Positions 15,113 through 23,133 of a stretch of 24,206 nucleotides of DNA are shown here, in pieces. The position numbers and the translations under genes are program-made. The stretch covers positions 1 to 24,206 of the forward strand of contig JAEYNY010000173.1 of assembly GCA_023412275.1 (NCBI GenBank), written 5' to 3'. Under the pieces are notes generated by a model that searched no databases, was not told the origin of the DNA, and saw nothing but the letters and a program-made list of their open reading frames with translations. Every line of letters starts with the position of its first letter. Positions within the stretch are counted from its first letter, which is position 1. This DNA comes from Bacillota bacterium. GTDB lineage: Bacteria; Bacillota; Clostridia; Acetivibrionales; DSM-1351.

Positions 15113-16222
15113 TTAAATAATCATGCTAAAGAAGAGTAAAATAAACAAGCTTATAAAATGACTCCATAATAATAAGCTTCCGCTGTTTATTTGGCTTTCA
15201 AGCTGACCATCGAAAGTAACAATCTGTTTAAACCAGTAGTGAATACTATTTTTTTTAAGTGCTTTTATCATAAACCCTAGTTCATTTGTCAGCACAAGAG
15301 TTTGATTTACAAACTGCTGTAGGAAATTGGTTTGTTTTATGTAAGTACATTTGTTTATTAAAATAGAAGTAAGACCTATATCAAAAATAAGTAGAGCCGG
15401 AAACGAGATTAATAATAACCATGACTTAAAAAAAGACAAAATCACAGTTATAATTAAAAAAAGAAAATAAATTAGCGATCTTCTGGGTAGTACATTCATT
15501 AAAAAGTCGGGGTGCTTCTTCATTAGAAAATAATCGGATGAACCATAATACCATACACGTTTAAACATATCCTTTACAGGAATCCATGTTTTTTTACTAT
15601 GGTATACCAAGCCATATGGTGTACATGCAATTTTGTAGCCCAGTTTGTTTATCCTTAATCCAAAATCAACGTCTTCACCGCCCGGCTTATTTGGAAACCC
15701 TTCATCAAAACCCTGAGTTTCAATAAAAACGTCTTTCCGTACAGAGAAATTTGCAGAAGGTCCCCAAGATACATTCTTGGCATGTCTAGCCAGATAAAAA
15801 CTAGTAACAAATTGGGAATTGCCTGCTGCCTTCCAAAACCATGTGTCTTCACCTGTGAATTCCAGAAGACCTAAAACAGCACCAACACTTTTATCTTCAT
15901 AAAGCTTTAAATGTTCATTTATCAGATTGGGTGTGGCAAGACAATCCGAATCCAAATATAAAATAATTTCGTGCTCGGCATATCGCCCTCCATAATTGCG
16001 TTTACCGGCAACAGACGGTGAAAAATACATCATTTTACAATCGTATTTTTTACATAATTCTTTTATTTCCAATGAGTCTTTTTCATTACTGTCATCAACA
16101 ACAATTACTTCACTTTTTCCGGAATAATTTTGCCGTGCTATAAATACGCTTTCCAATAAATCACCGAGTAGATTAACTCTTCCTTTAGACGGAATAACAA
16201 TACTGATTCCCAAAGTGAACAC
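15113..16222 (-). CDS. Membrane-associated family 2 glycosyltransferase
   Basis: A 369-aa protein with a GTG start at 16222 behind GGGAGGG. The GT-A domain begins with ISIVIPSKGRVNLLGDLLES and has VIVVDDSNEKDS and the metal-binding YLDSDC near 88-94. GFPNKPGGEDVDFGLRINKLGY follows around 174-195 with the acidic acceptor-site pair. Two closely spaced membrane segments follow at about 250-290 (YFLFLIITVILSFF and LLLISFPALLIFD), and a third lies at the C-terminus (LWSHFISLFILLFF). It therefore acts at the inner face of the membrane, perhaps on a lipid or a growing surface glycan. It is the first gene after a good promoter. The sugar donor is not fixed; UDP-xylose from the next genes is one candidate. 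Confidence 0.88.
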   Translation of the reverse strand: MFTLGISIVIPSKGRVNLLGDLLESVFIARQNYSGKSEVIVVDDSNEKDSLEIKELCKKYDCKMMYFSPSVAGKRNYGGRYAEHEIILYLDSDCLATPNLINEHLKLYEDKSVGAVLGLLEFTGEDTWFWKAAGNSQFVTSFYLARHAKNVSWGPSANFSVRKDVFIETQGFDEGFPNKPGGEDVDFGLRINKLGYKIACTPYGLVYHSKKTWIPVKDMFKRVWYYGSSDYFLMKKHPDFLMNVLPRRSLIYFLFLIITVILSFFKSWLLLISFPALLIFDIGLTSILINKCTYIKQTNFLQQFVNQTLVLTNELGFMIKALKKNSIHYWFKQIVTFDGQLESQINSGSLLLWSHFISLFILLFFSMII

Positions 16223-16336
16223 CTTACCCTCCCGATAAAAGTTAAAATGTCAAATTTGCTTGGAATTACATATAAAAACTAAAATAATATTTAGTGTTAT
16301 TTTTTTATAATTTATACATTACTGTAATATATTGCT

Positions 16337-16365
16337 ATATTATTATATTTATAGATATGTGTCAA
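16337..16365 (-). promoter_or_regulatory. Sigma-A promoter of the glycosyltransferase/RiPP gene cluster
   Basis: On the minus strand TTGACA (16360-16365), a 17-base spacer and TAATAT (16337-16342). It gives a leader of roughly 105-110 nt before the GTG start. Confidence 0.7.
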
Positions 16366-16629
16366 TATAGAAATTGGAAATAAGACTGAAACTAAATTAT
16401 AAGGATCTAGTTACGCTAGTTTACAGGCTAGTTTGCACGAACACAACTCGACATTATTTTTGAATAAAAATTGATTCATATATAATAATCTATCTAGCAA
16501 GGTCCATGAAATTTGAAAAAAGAACATTTTTCGCAAATTATACTCAATATTGCGGTATCACTATTTGTTTAAGAAATATATAACTACGGAAATCCACAAT
16601 GTGGATAACAGATATGATAAACTTGAAAG

Positions 16630-16684
16630 CTAAATACTAATAACGCACCCCCGGCTTGGCCTGGGGTGCGTTATTAGTATTTAG
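16630..16684. terminator. Strong 22-bp stem-loop, probable terminator
   Basis: Perfect 22-base arms (16630-16651 and 16663-16684) with an 11-base loop that can pair further; the top of the stem is ACGCACCCC/GGGGTGCGT. It lies downstream of the C_GCAxxG_C_C gene. A classical T-run is lacking, so it may be a rho-independent terminator of poor type or an intergenic repeat. Confidence 0.55.
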
Positions 16685-16710
16685 GTCAATTGAGCTTAAG
16701 TTCTGACGGT

Positions 16711-16776
16711 ATTACGACATCCGATAAAGACGTCATAATAACCTAAGGGCACTGACATTAGTCTGTGTCTAAGGTT
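16711..16776 (-). other. Two tandem weak hairpins in the 3' region of the arsenite operon
   Basis: ATTACGAC (16711-16718) can pair with GTCATAAT (16732-16739), allowing one wobble. AACCT (16740-16744) pairs with AGGTT (16772-16776) around an inner stem GAC/GTC. Together with the larger stem they form a structured 3' end just after the C_GCAxxG_C_C gene. Confidence 0.4.
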
Positions 16777-16786
16777 CATTCCCCTT

Positions 16787-17230
16787 CTATTTCAAATCCA
16801 GCAATTTTTCAACTATTTCAGAAGAATCCTTTACCAACTTGGGGCAAATTGTTTTAAATAGATTCTTTTCGCCAGCTGCACACATTTCTTCCGGGATACT
16901 GATATCATAACCTAATAATTCTTTACATCCGACTGATCCATTCAATTCTACAAATTGTCTCTTGTATTCTTGAACAAGTGCATAGGTTTTTTCCTTTGCA
17001 GCTGTATCATCAACGCGTACCTTTCCATATTTTAAACCAATTAACATTATTGCGCCTGTAACCGCACCACAAGTCTCACCAATATGTCCCATACCTCCAC
17101 CGAAGCTACCGGCAATTCTCAAAGCTAATTCAGGGTCCAATCCTAATTCACCGGAATATGTAGAAAAAACTGCTTGGGCACAATTAAACCCACTTAAAAA
17201 ACACTTCTCGGAACACTCTACTTTATTCAT
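16787..17230 (-). CDS. C_GCAxxG_C_C family redox-like protein
   Basis: A 147-aa protein starting at 17230 behind AAAGGTGG; an upstream in-frame start falls before the RBS. Family cysteines are present: CFLSGFNCAQAVF (10-22), GETCGAVTGAIMLIG (51-65, C54), GCKELLG (C102) and C129. These small soluble proteins are common in anaerobes, often beside redox or metal genes; a precise reaction is not established. It is the last gene of an operon with a MarR regulator (17 nt gap) and downstream of Acr3, suggesting a thiol/redox role in arsenite or oxidative stress. Confidence 0.88.
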   Translation of the reverse strand: MNKVECSEKCFLSGFNCAQAVFSTYSGELGLDPELALRIAGSFGGGMGHIGETCGAVTGAIMLIGLKYGKVRVDDTAAKEKTYALVQEYKRQFVELNGSVGCKELLGYDISIPEEMCAAGEKNLFKTICPKLVKDSSEIVEKLLDLK

Positions 17231-17247
17231 AATTAAACCACCTTTCT

Positions 17248-17691
17248 CTAACAACAATCGCTTTTGTCAATCGCTTCCAATAAGATCTCCAAACTTTCCA
17301 ATACCTGAAATTTTTTATTATCAGGAATTGAATTGTATATCTTACCAAAATATGAATTCATACTTTCCTCTATTTCTGTAAAAAGTTTGTTTCCACTTTC
17401 TGTAAGTGAAATGGTTACATACCTTCTATCTCCCGGATCAATATCTCTTTTTGCCAGTTCCGACTTAACCAAGTTATTTACTGTCCTGCTCATGGTACTG
17501 TTTTCAAGATTTAATAATTCTGCCAACTCATTTAAAGAAATACTACCTGAACGTCCTATTTCAACTAAAGCATGGCATTGGCCTAATGTAATGCTGCAGC
17601 AAGAATTTTGGGTTTCCTTTAATACGCCCAGTTTTCTTTCAAGTATTCTAATCAATTCTCTTAAATGTTTTGGATTATCAGCTATATGCAT
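17248..17691 (-). CDS. MarR-family regulator with cysteine pairs
   Basis: A 147-aa winged-helix regulator. An ATG at 17712 lies within the AGGAGG site, so 17691 is the preferred start. The DNA-binding core shows ISLNELAELLNLENSTMSRT then VNNLVKSELAKRDIDPGDRR and the wing YVTISLTESG. Unusual cysteines occur at 31-32 (SCCS), 39, and as the last two residues (C146, C147), which could bind As(III) or sense thiol oxidation. A perfect palindrome lies in its promoter region, suggesting autorepression. The gene is flanked by Acr3 upstream and a C_GCAxxG_C_C protein downstream, so arsenite is a natural candidate inducer, although MarR rather than ArsR control of Acr3 is less common. Confidence 0.88.
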   Translation of the reverse strand: MHIADNPKHLRELIRILERKLGVLKETQNSCCSITLGQCHALVEIGRSGSISLNELAELLNLENSTMSRTVNNLVKSELAKRDIDPGDRRYVTISLTESGNKLFTEIEESMNSYFGKIYNSIPDNKKFQVLESLEILLEAIDKSDCC

Positions 17692-17715
17692 GTAATTTAT
17701 TTCCTCCTGCAATTA

Positions 17716-17746
17716 TTGTATCATACAACAGTTGCATATTACAACT
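17716..17746. promoter_or_regulatory. MarR operator candidates
   Basis: TTGTAT-C-ATACAA at 17716-17728 is a perfect 6-1-6 palindrome typical of MarR/OhrR-like sites. AGTTG-N7-CAACT follows at 17730-17746. Both lie just upstream of the MarR gene RBS. Confidence 0.6.
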
Positions 17747-17785
17747 ATTAATTTATAAATTCCCTATCTCATATTTATATATTAT

Positions 17786-18823
17786 TTATTTGAGAAAAAA
17801 CTTCCTTCTCCAGAATAAAGCCACATTAACCAAACCAATCATAACAGGCACCTCTACAAGAGGCCCTATAACCGCTGTAAATGCTTCTTTAGACTCAATT
17901 CCAAATACAGCAACCGCAACGGCTATAGCCAGTTCAAAGTTATTACTTGCAGCAGTGAAAGCCAAGGTAGTAGTTTTGTTATAGTCAATTCCTGATTTAT
18001 AGCTTATAAAGAAGGACGCTGAGAACATTACTATAAAATAAATCAGCAATGGTATTGCTACTCTAACAACTTCAAGCGGCAACTGTACAATATATTGACC
18101 CTTATATGTAAACATTACGATTATTGTAAATAATAAAGCTATAAGAGCTAAAGGACTAATTTTAGGAAGAAATTTTTTAGTGTACCATTCTGTACCCTTT
18201 AGCGGCTCCAATATTAATCTTGTAAGCATACCAAGGACAAAAGGAATACCAAGATAAACAGCTACTGATAATGCAACTTCTCCCATTGAAATATGCACTT
18301 CATACCCCTTAAGACCAAAAACAGGCGGTAAAACAGTCACAAATAAATACGCAAATATTGAATAGAATACTACCTGGAATATAGAATTAAAAGCTACTAA
18401 AGCTGCAGCATATTCGCTATCACCGTCAGCCAGACTATTCCAAACGATAACCATTGCTATGCATCTGGCAAGGCCGATTAAAATTAATCCAGTCATTAAA
18501 GCAGAATCAGATTTTAAGAATATTATTGCAAGAATAAACATCAGAACCGGTCCTATTATCCAGTTCTGAACCAACGAAAGAATCAATACTCTTGGGTTTT
18601 TAAAAACTTTTCCTATCTCTTTATAATTTACTTTTGCAAGTGGCGGATACATCATTACTATCAAGCCTATTGCTATAGGCAATGATGTTGTTCCAACTGA
18701 CATTTTTGACAAAATATTCGCCGACCCGGGTACTGCCCACCCTAGTATTATTCCGCAGCCCATTGCCAGGAATATCCATAATGTTAAAAATTTATCCAAT
18801 AATGATAACCTTGAAGTTTTCAA
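17786..18823 (-). CDS. acr3: Arsenite efflux permease Acr3
   Basis: A 345-aa, ten-helix transporter of the bile/arsenite/riboflavin (BART) superfamily. The start is TTG at 18823, 7 nt after GAGGGGGA. Helix 4 contains GLARCIAMVIVWNSLADGD with C121, corresponding to the cysteine needed for As(III) transport in characterised Acr3 proteins. FTAASNNFELAIAVAVAVFG near 287-306 holds the conserved glutamate. It expels As(OH)3 from the cytoplasm using the proton-motive force. It is the first gene of the arsenite module, 94 nt upstream of the MarR gene, and has its own promoter at 18862-18889. Confidence 0.95.
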   Translation of the reverse strand: MKTSRLSLLDKFLTLWIFLAMGCGIILGWAVPGSANILSKMSVGTTSLPIAIGLIVMMYPPLAKVNYKEIGKVFKNPRVLILSLVQNWIIGPVLMFILAIIFLKSDSALMTGLILIGLARCIAMVIVWNSLADGDSEYAAALVAFNSIFQVVFYSIFAYLFVTVLPPVFGLKGYEVHISMGEVALSVAVYLGIPFVLGMLTRLILEPLKGTEWYTKKFLPKISPLALIALLFTIIVMFTYKGQYIVQLPLEVVRVAIPLLIYFIVMFSASFFISYKSGIDYNKTTTLAFTAASNNFELAIAVAVAVFGIESKEAFTAVIGPLVEVPVMIGLVNVALFWRRKFFLK

Positions 18824-18854
18824 AACTTACTCCCCCTCTACTATATCTCCATAT

Positions 18855-18889
18855 TGGTATAATCATAGTAAAATATATACCATTATCAA
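18855..18889 (-). promoter_or_regulatory. acr3 promoter with overlapping inverted repeat
   Basis: TTGATA (18884-18889), 16-base spacer, TATGAT (18862-18867) on the minus strand. TGGTATA (18855-18861) and TATACCA (18876-18882) form a 7-base inverted repeat over the spacer and -10, a possible repressor site different from the MarR palindrome. Confidence 0.5.
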
Positions 18890-18942
18890 TATAGTTTCAA
18901 TACACATTTTTATTATTAATGGTAATTCAACTATTATATTTA

Positions 18943-19002
18943 TAAAGGTACATATTAGTCATGTTATGCATTACCACTTCCGTTTATTCAGCTATACCTT
19001 TA
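18943..19002. repeat. Inverted repeat in the acr3/SpoIID-like divergent region
   Basis: TAAAGGTA (18943-18950) and TACCTTTA (18995-19002) are complementary 8-base arms 44 nt apart. Function unknown; this is the only other structure noted in the intergenic region 18824-19115. Confidence 0.3.
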
Positions 19003-19115
19003 AAGAACAACAATACTTAGTTTAAGCTTAACTCAAAATTTCTTTCTATATTCAGTAACAAATCAACATAATATCATATATATATAATAGAAGATATTTT
19101 TTAAGGAAACCTATT

Positions 19116-20354
19116 ATGACAACAGGCAGATTAAGAATTCACGTTTTTAAAGGTTATACCTATTCCCCTTTGGAAAATGCTAAAATTACTGTGATACAAA
19201 ATAAGGAGACAAGCAATAGACAGACCATACAAAGTTTAGTTTCAGACTCATCAGGCGTTACTAATACAATAGAACTGGAAGCACCTCCTTTAGAATATTC
19301 GTTAACGCCTTCAGATAAACAGCCCTACAGCCTATGTAAAATAGTTGTTGATGCCGCCGGGTATAAAAAACAAACCATTTCCGGATGTCAAATATATCCT
19401 GGAATTACTTCTATTCAACAATGCTATTTAAATTCTGCAAATGAAAGCCGGCCAGACGAAGATGTTTTTGAAATTTCCTCAAATACACTATTTGGAGAGT
19501 ATCCTGCAAAAATACCCGAAGCTGCAATGCCTACTCATATTATTTCAGAATCGGGCGAATCCTTTGTTATACCCAATAATGAGCAAAAAATCCCCAACTC
19601 AATTATTGTACATGATGGAACAGCAACCAATCTGAATGCAACTAATTTAAAAGTATTCTATAAAGAGTATTTAAAAAATGTACTTTCATCTGAAATATAC
19701 CCTACCTGGCCTATCGAAGCTATAAAAGCCAATGCATATGCTATCATCTCATTCACTTTAAACAGGGTATTTACAGAATGGTATTGGGGTAAAGGAAAAT
19801 TTCATATTACAAGTTCAACAGCCACTGATCATAAATATACTCGTGGAATTAGCTTTTCTTCCGAAATAGAAAGCATTGTAAATGAAGTGTTTTCCAGCTA
19901 TATTAAAAAGCCTCAATATGAATTCCCACTTTTAACACAATACACTGACGGAAAAAAAGTCCCTCGTCGGAGCGGTTGGATGACACAATGGGGAAGCAAA
20001 CAATTGGCTGATCAAGGAAAAACAGCACTTGAAATCTTAAAATATTATTATGGCTCAGATATAACATTATTCAAATTGGACAAGATAGGAGATTTATTGC
20101 AATCGTATCCCGGTTACTCATTAAAAGTTGGCTCAAAAGGTGAGCCTGTTAAAACTATTCAAAAGTTTTTAAATAAGGTTTCAAAAAATTATCCTCTCAT
20201 ACCAAAATTGAATGAGGATGGCAACTTTGATAATAACACTAAAAAGGCTGTAGAAACTTTTCAAATCATTTTTTCCCTAACAAAAACTGGTATTGTAGAC
20301 TATGCAACCTGGTATAAAATTTCGGACGTTTATGTTGCACTTATTGGAAAATAA
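19116..20354 (+). CDS. SpoIID-like protein with transthyretin-like and peptidoglycan-binding domains
   Basis: A 412-aa protein. Residues 1-105 look like a carboxypeptidase-regulatory/transthyretin-like beta domain (LRIHVFKGYTYSPLENAKIT, DAAGYKKQTISGCQIYPG). Residues about 170-320 match the SpoIID/LytB amidase-enhancer fold: WPIEAIKANAYAIISFTLNR, then GWMTQWGSKQLADQGKTALE with ILKYYYG. Residues about 335-405 are a PG_binding_1 repeat (LKVGSKGEPVKTIQKFLNKV, FDNNTKKAVETFQ). SpoIID cleaves glycan strands during spore engulfment; whether the catalytic glutamate is kept here is unclear. No signal peptide or membrane anchor is visible, so it may be a cytoplasmic or mother-cell protein. RBS AAGGAAA. 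It is followed on the same strand by two Ntn-hydrolase-like genes 80 nt away. Confidence 0.85.
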   Translation: MTTGRLRIHVFKGYTYSPLENAKITVIQNKETSNRQTIQSLVSDSSGVTNTIELEAPPLEYSLTPSDKQPYSLCKIVVDAAGYKKQTISGCQIYPGITSIQQCYLNSANESRPDEDVFEISSNTLFGEYPAKIPEAAMPTHIISESGESFVIPNNEQKIPNSIIVHDGTATNLNATNLKVFYKEYLKNVLSSEIYPTWPIEAIKANAYAIISFTLNRVFTEWYWGKGKFHITSSTATDHKYTRGISFSSEIESIVNEVFSSYIKKPQYEFPLLTQYTDGKKVPRRSGWMTQWGSKQLADQGKTALEILKYYYGSDITLFKLDKIGDLLQSYPGYSLKVGSKGEPVKTIQKFLNKVSKNYPLIPKLNEDGNFDNNTKKAVETFQIIFSLTKTGIVDYATWYKISDVYVALIGK

Positions 20355-20434
20355 CTACTATAACACCCCAAGTTCTATTAAATGGAGGACTTTCATAATA
20401 TGTAATAATATATTTTTAAATGAGGGTAATATTA

Positions 20435-21613
20435 ATGACTGCTGAGGTAGCTATTCTTAATAGAAATGGTGTTGCATTAGCATCAGATAGCTATGGGTTG
20501 GTTAAAATAGGTGACAAGAAAAAGTTTATATCTGTTAATAAAATTTTCTCACTCTCCAGAAATCATCCGATAGGCATAATGATATCTAATTTTGTTAATT
20601 TTATGAGTACTCCTTGGGAAACCATAATAAGTGTTTATAGATCAAACATCGGCGATAAATCCTTTAACACATTGAAAGAATACACCGAAAATTTTATAAA
20701 TTTATTAACCAGTGATAAAAGATTTAGTGCGCCCCTTGTGGAAAAGCTCATTATAGAAAATGCTATGGATCATTGCATACATGAAGTAAGCAAGTCAGTA
20801 AAATTAACAGATGACTATACTAAAAATATTAGCATTGAAATAGAAAAGCAGTTACTATTTTATTCGAATCAAAAGTTCTTAATAGGATTCGATGACAACT
20901 TTATTAAATATTTTTTAGAAATACACGGTAAAGATTTAGAACAATACGTTAAAATGAAACCTGAAATTAATGTTGATATAAAAGCTCAGCAGAACTTAAT
21001 TAAATTGTGCGCATATATAATAAGTAAAAGTAATTTTATTTATGATAATTACGGCAGTTCAGGTGTTGTTTTTGCAGGTTATGGCGATAATGATATTTTT
21101 CCAGCTTTAATTGGTTTTGATATTTTTGCCTCAATTGACAGAAATCTTATTTATAAAACTTCAACAAGTACAGCTATAGGAATTGAAAATAAACAGGCAA
21201 TCTATTCTTTCGGTGTAACTGATGTATTAGCAAACTATATAGACGGAATAAATCCGGATTTTGAAAATATGATGTTTGAAGAGATTGAATCCGGATTTAA
21301 AGATTTAGCCAGAACAATACAAAATAAATTCCAGTTATCCGATAAAGATCAGGGCTTCTTAAATAGTACAACTGCATCAGCAATTAATAATTTTAAAAAG
21401 AAGTTCTTAGATTTTCAGCAAAAAAATTGCATATCCCCCCTCCTACTTATGGTCAATATGCTCAGCAATCAAGAATTGCTGTCTTTAGCTGAGTCCTTTG
21501 TCCACTTAACTTTAACCAAGCAAAAGTTCTCTACCGACGAACAGATTGCAGGTGGTAAAATACATGTTGCCTCTATTACTAAAGGTGACGGATTCCGGGA
21601 GAGGTACATATGA
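20435..21613 (+). CDS. Proteasome-like Ntn-hydrolase, copy 1
   Basis: A 392-aa protein. An ATG at 20420 overlaps the GAGGGT site, so the ATG at 20435 is chosen; it gives Met-Thr-Ala-Glu, so Met removal would expose Thr as residue 1. Numbered from that Thr, Asp falls at 17 (GVALASDS) and Lys at 35 (ISVNKIF), matching the Thr1/Asp17/Lys33 plan of proteasome beta subunits and HslV. IGIMISN and PWETII follow where beta subunits have the conserved Gly loop and WE. The C-terminal extension of about 200 residues ends with the conserved AGGKIHVASITKGDGF. Length is about twice HslV, so it is not a standard HslV or Anbu. I do not know a named function; a self-processing peptidase or amidohydrolase is inferred. 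It overlaps copy 2 by 4 nt. Confidence 0.8.
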   Translation: MTAEVAILNRNGVALASDSYGLVKIGDKKKFISVNKIFSLSRNHPIGIMISNFVNFMSTPWETIISVYRSNIGDKSFNTLKEYTENFINLLTSDKRFSAPLVEKLIIENAMDHCIHEVSKSVKLTDDYTKNISIEIEKQLLFYSNQKFLIGFDDNFIKYFLEIHGKDLEQYVKMKPEINVDIKAQQNLIKLCAYIISKSNFIYDNYGSSGVVFAGYGDNDIFPALIGFDIFASIDRNLIYKTSTSTAIGIENKQAIYSFGVTDVLANYIDGINPDFENMMFEEIESGFKDLARTIQNKFQLSDKDQGFLNSTTASAINNFKKKFLDFQQKNCISPLLLMVNMLSNQELLSLAESFVHLTLTKQKFSTDEQIAGGKIHVASITKGDGFRERYI

Positions 21614-22821
21614 CCGCTGAAATAGGAATTCTTAATAGGAACGCCGTTGTATTGGCTGCAGATAGTACCTCTACTTTGACGGTAGCAGGTAAGTCAAAGT
21701 TTATTAGCGTAAATAAGCTTTTTGCCTTATCAAAACATGTGGGAATAATGGTATACAACAATGCCTATTTTACAAATATTCCCTGGGAATTAGTAATTAA
21801 AGTTTACACTCTATTTATTAAAAGCATCACTTTCGATAGATTAGAGGAATATTGTGACAGCTTTCTAAAATTCCTGATAAGCGAACCCAGAATTTATGAT
21901 CCAAATTATGAAAATAAACTTGTAGAATCAGTCTTGGAGTATTGTTTAAAAGAAGTTGGCATTCAAATTAAATCAAGGCAAGAGCCGGAAATGTCAGTTG
22001 AAAAACAAATTGAAGAAAAGCTTACATATTTTTCAAACCTCAAGTTTTCAGATGGCTTTGATGAAAAATTTTTAAAATCATTTGTAGAAAAACATCAACT
22101 TCATTTAAAAGCTTATATCAATGATTTGGTTAATGTCAGTATTGATAGTAAAACACAGCAAAATATTATATTATTGTGTGCAAACATTATCGGTAAAAGT
22201 GACTTTTTGATTAATAAAATGCCGACATCAGGCATAGTAATTGCAGGGTATGGAAGTAAAGAAATTTTTCCCTCCCTGAACGAATATAAAATCATCGGTA
22301 TAATCAGCGGAAATTTAATTTATCAAATCAAAAACAGTGTCAAAATTTATGAAGCAAGTAATATTCCAACGAATACTTTTTCTACAATCATGACATTTGC
22401 CCAAACAGAGATAGTAGAAACTTATACTCTTGGTATAGATACTGATATAAAAAATGCTATATTCAATGACATTAATAGTATCTTCAGTAATTTTTACGAT
22501 ATACTGATATCTGAATTTGATAATACTTCAGATCATATATTTTCAAATATAGAAATAGATAAAATTAATGCCGTTGGTTTAAAACTAAAAAAACAGATTG
22601 AAGACACTTTTTCATCTGTTCAAACAGCTAAATATATTGAACCTTTCAAGAATATGGCAGGTTTTCTCGGGAAAGAAGAAATGGCAGCTCTGGCTGAATC
22701 ACTTGTAAATTTAACTTCTAACAGACGCAGATTTACTACTGATGAAGAAACTGTCGGCGGAGCAACTGATGTTGCTATAATCACAAACGGCGAGGGTTTT
22801 GTATGGATTAAGAAAAAATGA
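21610..22821 (+). CDS. Proteasome-like Ntn-hydrolase, copy 2
   Basis: A 403-aa paralogue of the previous gene, translationally coupled through an ATGA overlap and with GAGAGG upstream. The N-terminus is Met-Thr-Ala-Glu-Ile-Gly; numbered from Thr1, Asp17 lies in VVLAADS and Lys35 in ISVNKLF. VGIMVYNN and IPWELVIKVY follow. Middle parts align along the whole length with copy 1 (KTQQNIILLCANIIGKSDF versus KAQQNLIKLCAYIISKSNF; SGIVIAGYGSKEIFPSL versus SGVVFAGYGDNDIFPAL), while loops differ. The end is VGGATDVAIITNGEGFVWIK. The identity looks moderate, consistent with an old duplication and perhaps a hetero-oligomeric assembly like alternating proteasome subunits. Function unknown; the Thr nucleophile is inferred from position only. 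Confidence 0.8.
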   Translation: MTAEIGILNRNAVVLAADSTSTLTVAGKSKFISVNKLFALSKHVGIMVYNNAYFTNIPWELVIKVYTLFIKSITFDRLEEYCDSFLKFLISEPRIYDPNYENKLVESVLEYCLKEVGIQIKSRQEPEMSVEKQIEEKLTYFSNLKFSDGFDEKFLKSFVEKHQLHLKAYINDLVNVSIDSKTQQNIILLCANIIGKSDFLINKMPTSGIVIAGYGSKEIFPSLNEYKIIGIISGNLIYQIKNSVKIYEASNIPTNTFSTIMTFAQTEIVETYTLGIDTDIKNAIFNDINSIFSNFYDILISEFDNTSDHIFSNIEIDKINAVGLKLKKQIEDTFSSVQTAKYIEPFKNMAGFLGKEEMAALAESLVNLTSNRRRFTTDEETVGGATDVAIITNGEGFVWIKKK

Positions 22822-22827
22822 AGAGTT

Positions 22828-23120
22828 GTTGCAAAATTAGTTTTTATCTTTTCGAGCCTGTACGTGAGTATAAATTGTATCAATGGAAGCTTGGTTAAAG
22901 ATATTTGCAGATGTTTGTCGGCGAACATGGATATTTTACCGGAACCCCTACACGATGTAGGGGTTAGCGAATCAATGAATCATGGACGATGAATGTGAGC
23001 GACGGTAAAATATCCTATGATGAGCCGCTAGAAACACTTGCAAATATCTTGGAAGCAATCATTGATACAATTTTATACGGGAGTACAAGTGCTAAAACAA
23101 AAAACTTTTTGTTTTGCAAC
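22828..23120. mobile_element. MITE-like 293-bp imperfect palindrome
   Basis: The ends are GTTGCAAAA and TTTTGCAAC, and the two arms stay alignable over about 120 nt each. Shared blocks include TTGTATCAATG, AAGATATTTGCA and GGATATTTTACCG in one arm and their complements in the other. The centre is a perfect hairpin (AACCCCTACA, CGA, TGTAGGGGTT at 22943-22965). The 23094-23115 stem AAAACAAAAA/TTTTTGTTTT could act as a terminator. No credible gene is inside; an open frame at 22989 is a by-product. It fills most of the 312-nt gap between convergent genes. No flanking target-site duplication was identified. Confidence 0.6.
22943..22965. terminator. Central GC-rich hairpin of the palindrome
   Basis: Perfect 10-base arms around a 3-base loop. 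It may end transcription from the Ntn-hydrolase operon, though no T-run follows. Confidence 0.4.
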
Positions 23121-23133
23121 CGCCTCCTTTCTT

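Larger units (their letters stand above)
16223..16786. other. Gene-free stretch of 564 bp with promoter and hairpins
   Basis: No credible ORF is seen. It holds the glycosyltransferase promoter, three CTAGTT copies (16407, 16416, 16428), a stem with arms AATTTG/CAAATT around 16508-16541, a single consensus DnaA-box-like TGTGGATAA (16600-16608), the 22-bp stem at 16630-16684 and two weaker hairpins downstream. Confidence 0.6.

Noticed and set aside
16407..16433. Three CTAGTT copies as a possible CRISPR or iteron array
   Set aside because: Spacing is irregular (9 and 12 nt) and the unit is only 6 bases; no spacer structure.
16600..16608. Consensus DnaA box, possible replication origin
   Set aside because: Only one clear box, no AT-rich unwinding cluster or dnaA/dnaN genes nearby; probably chance.
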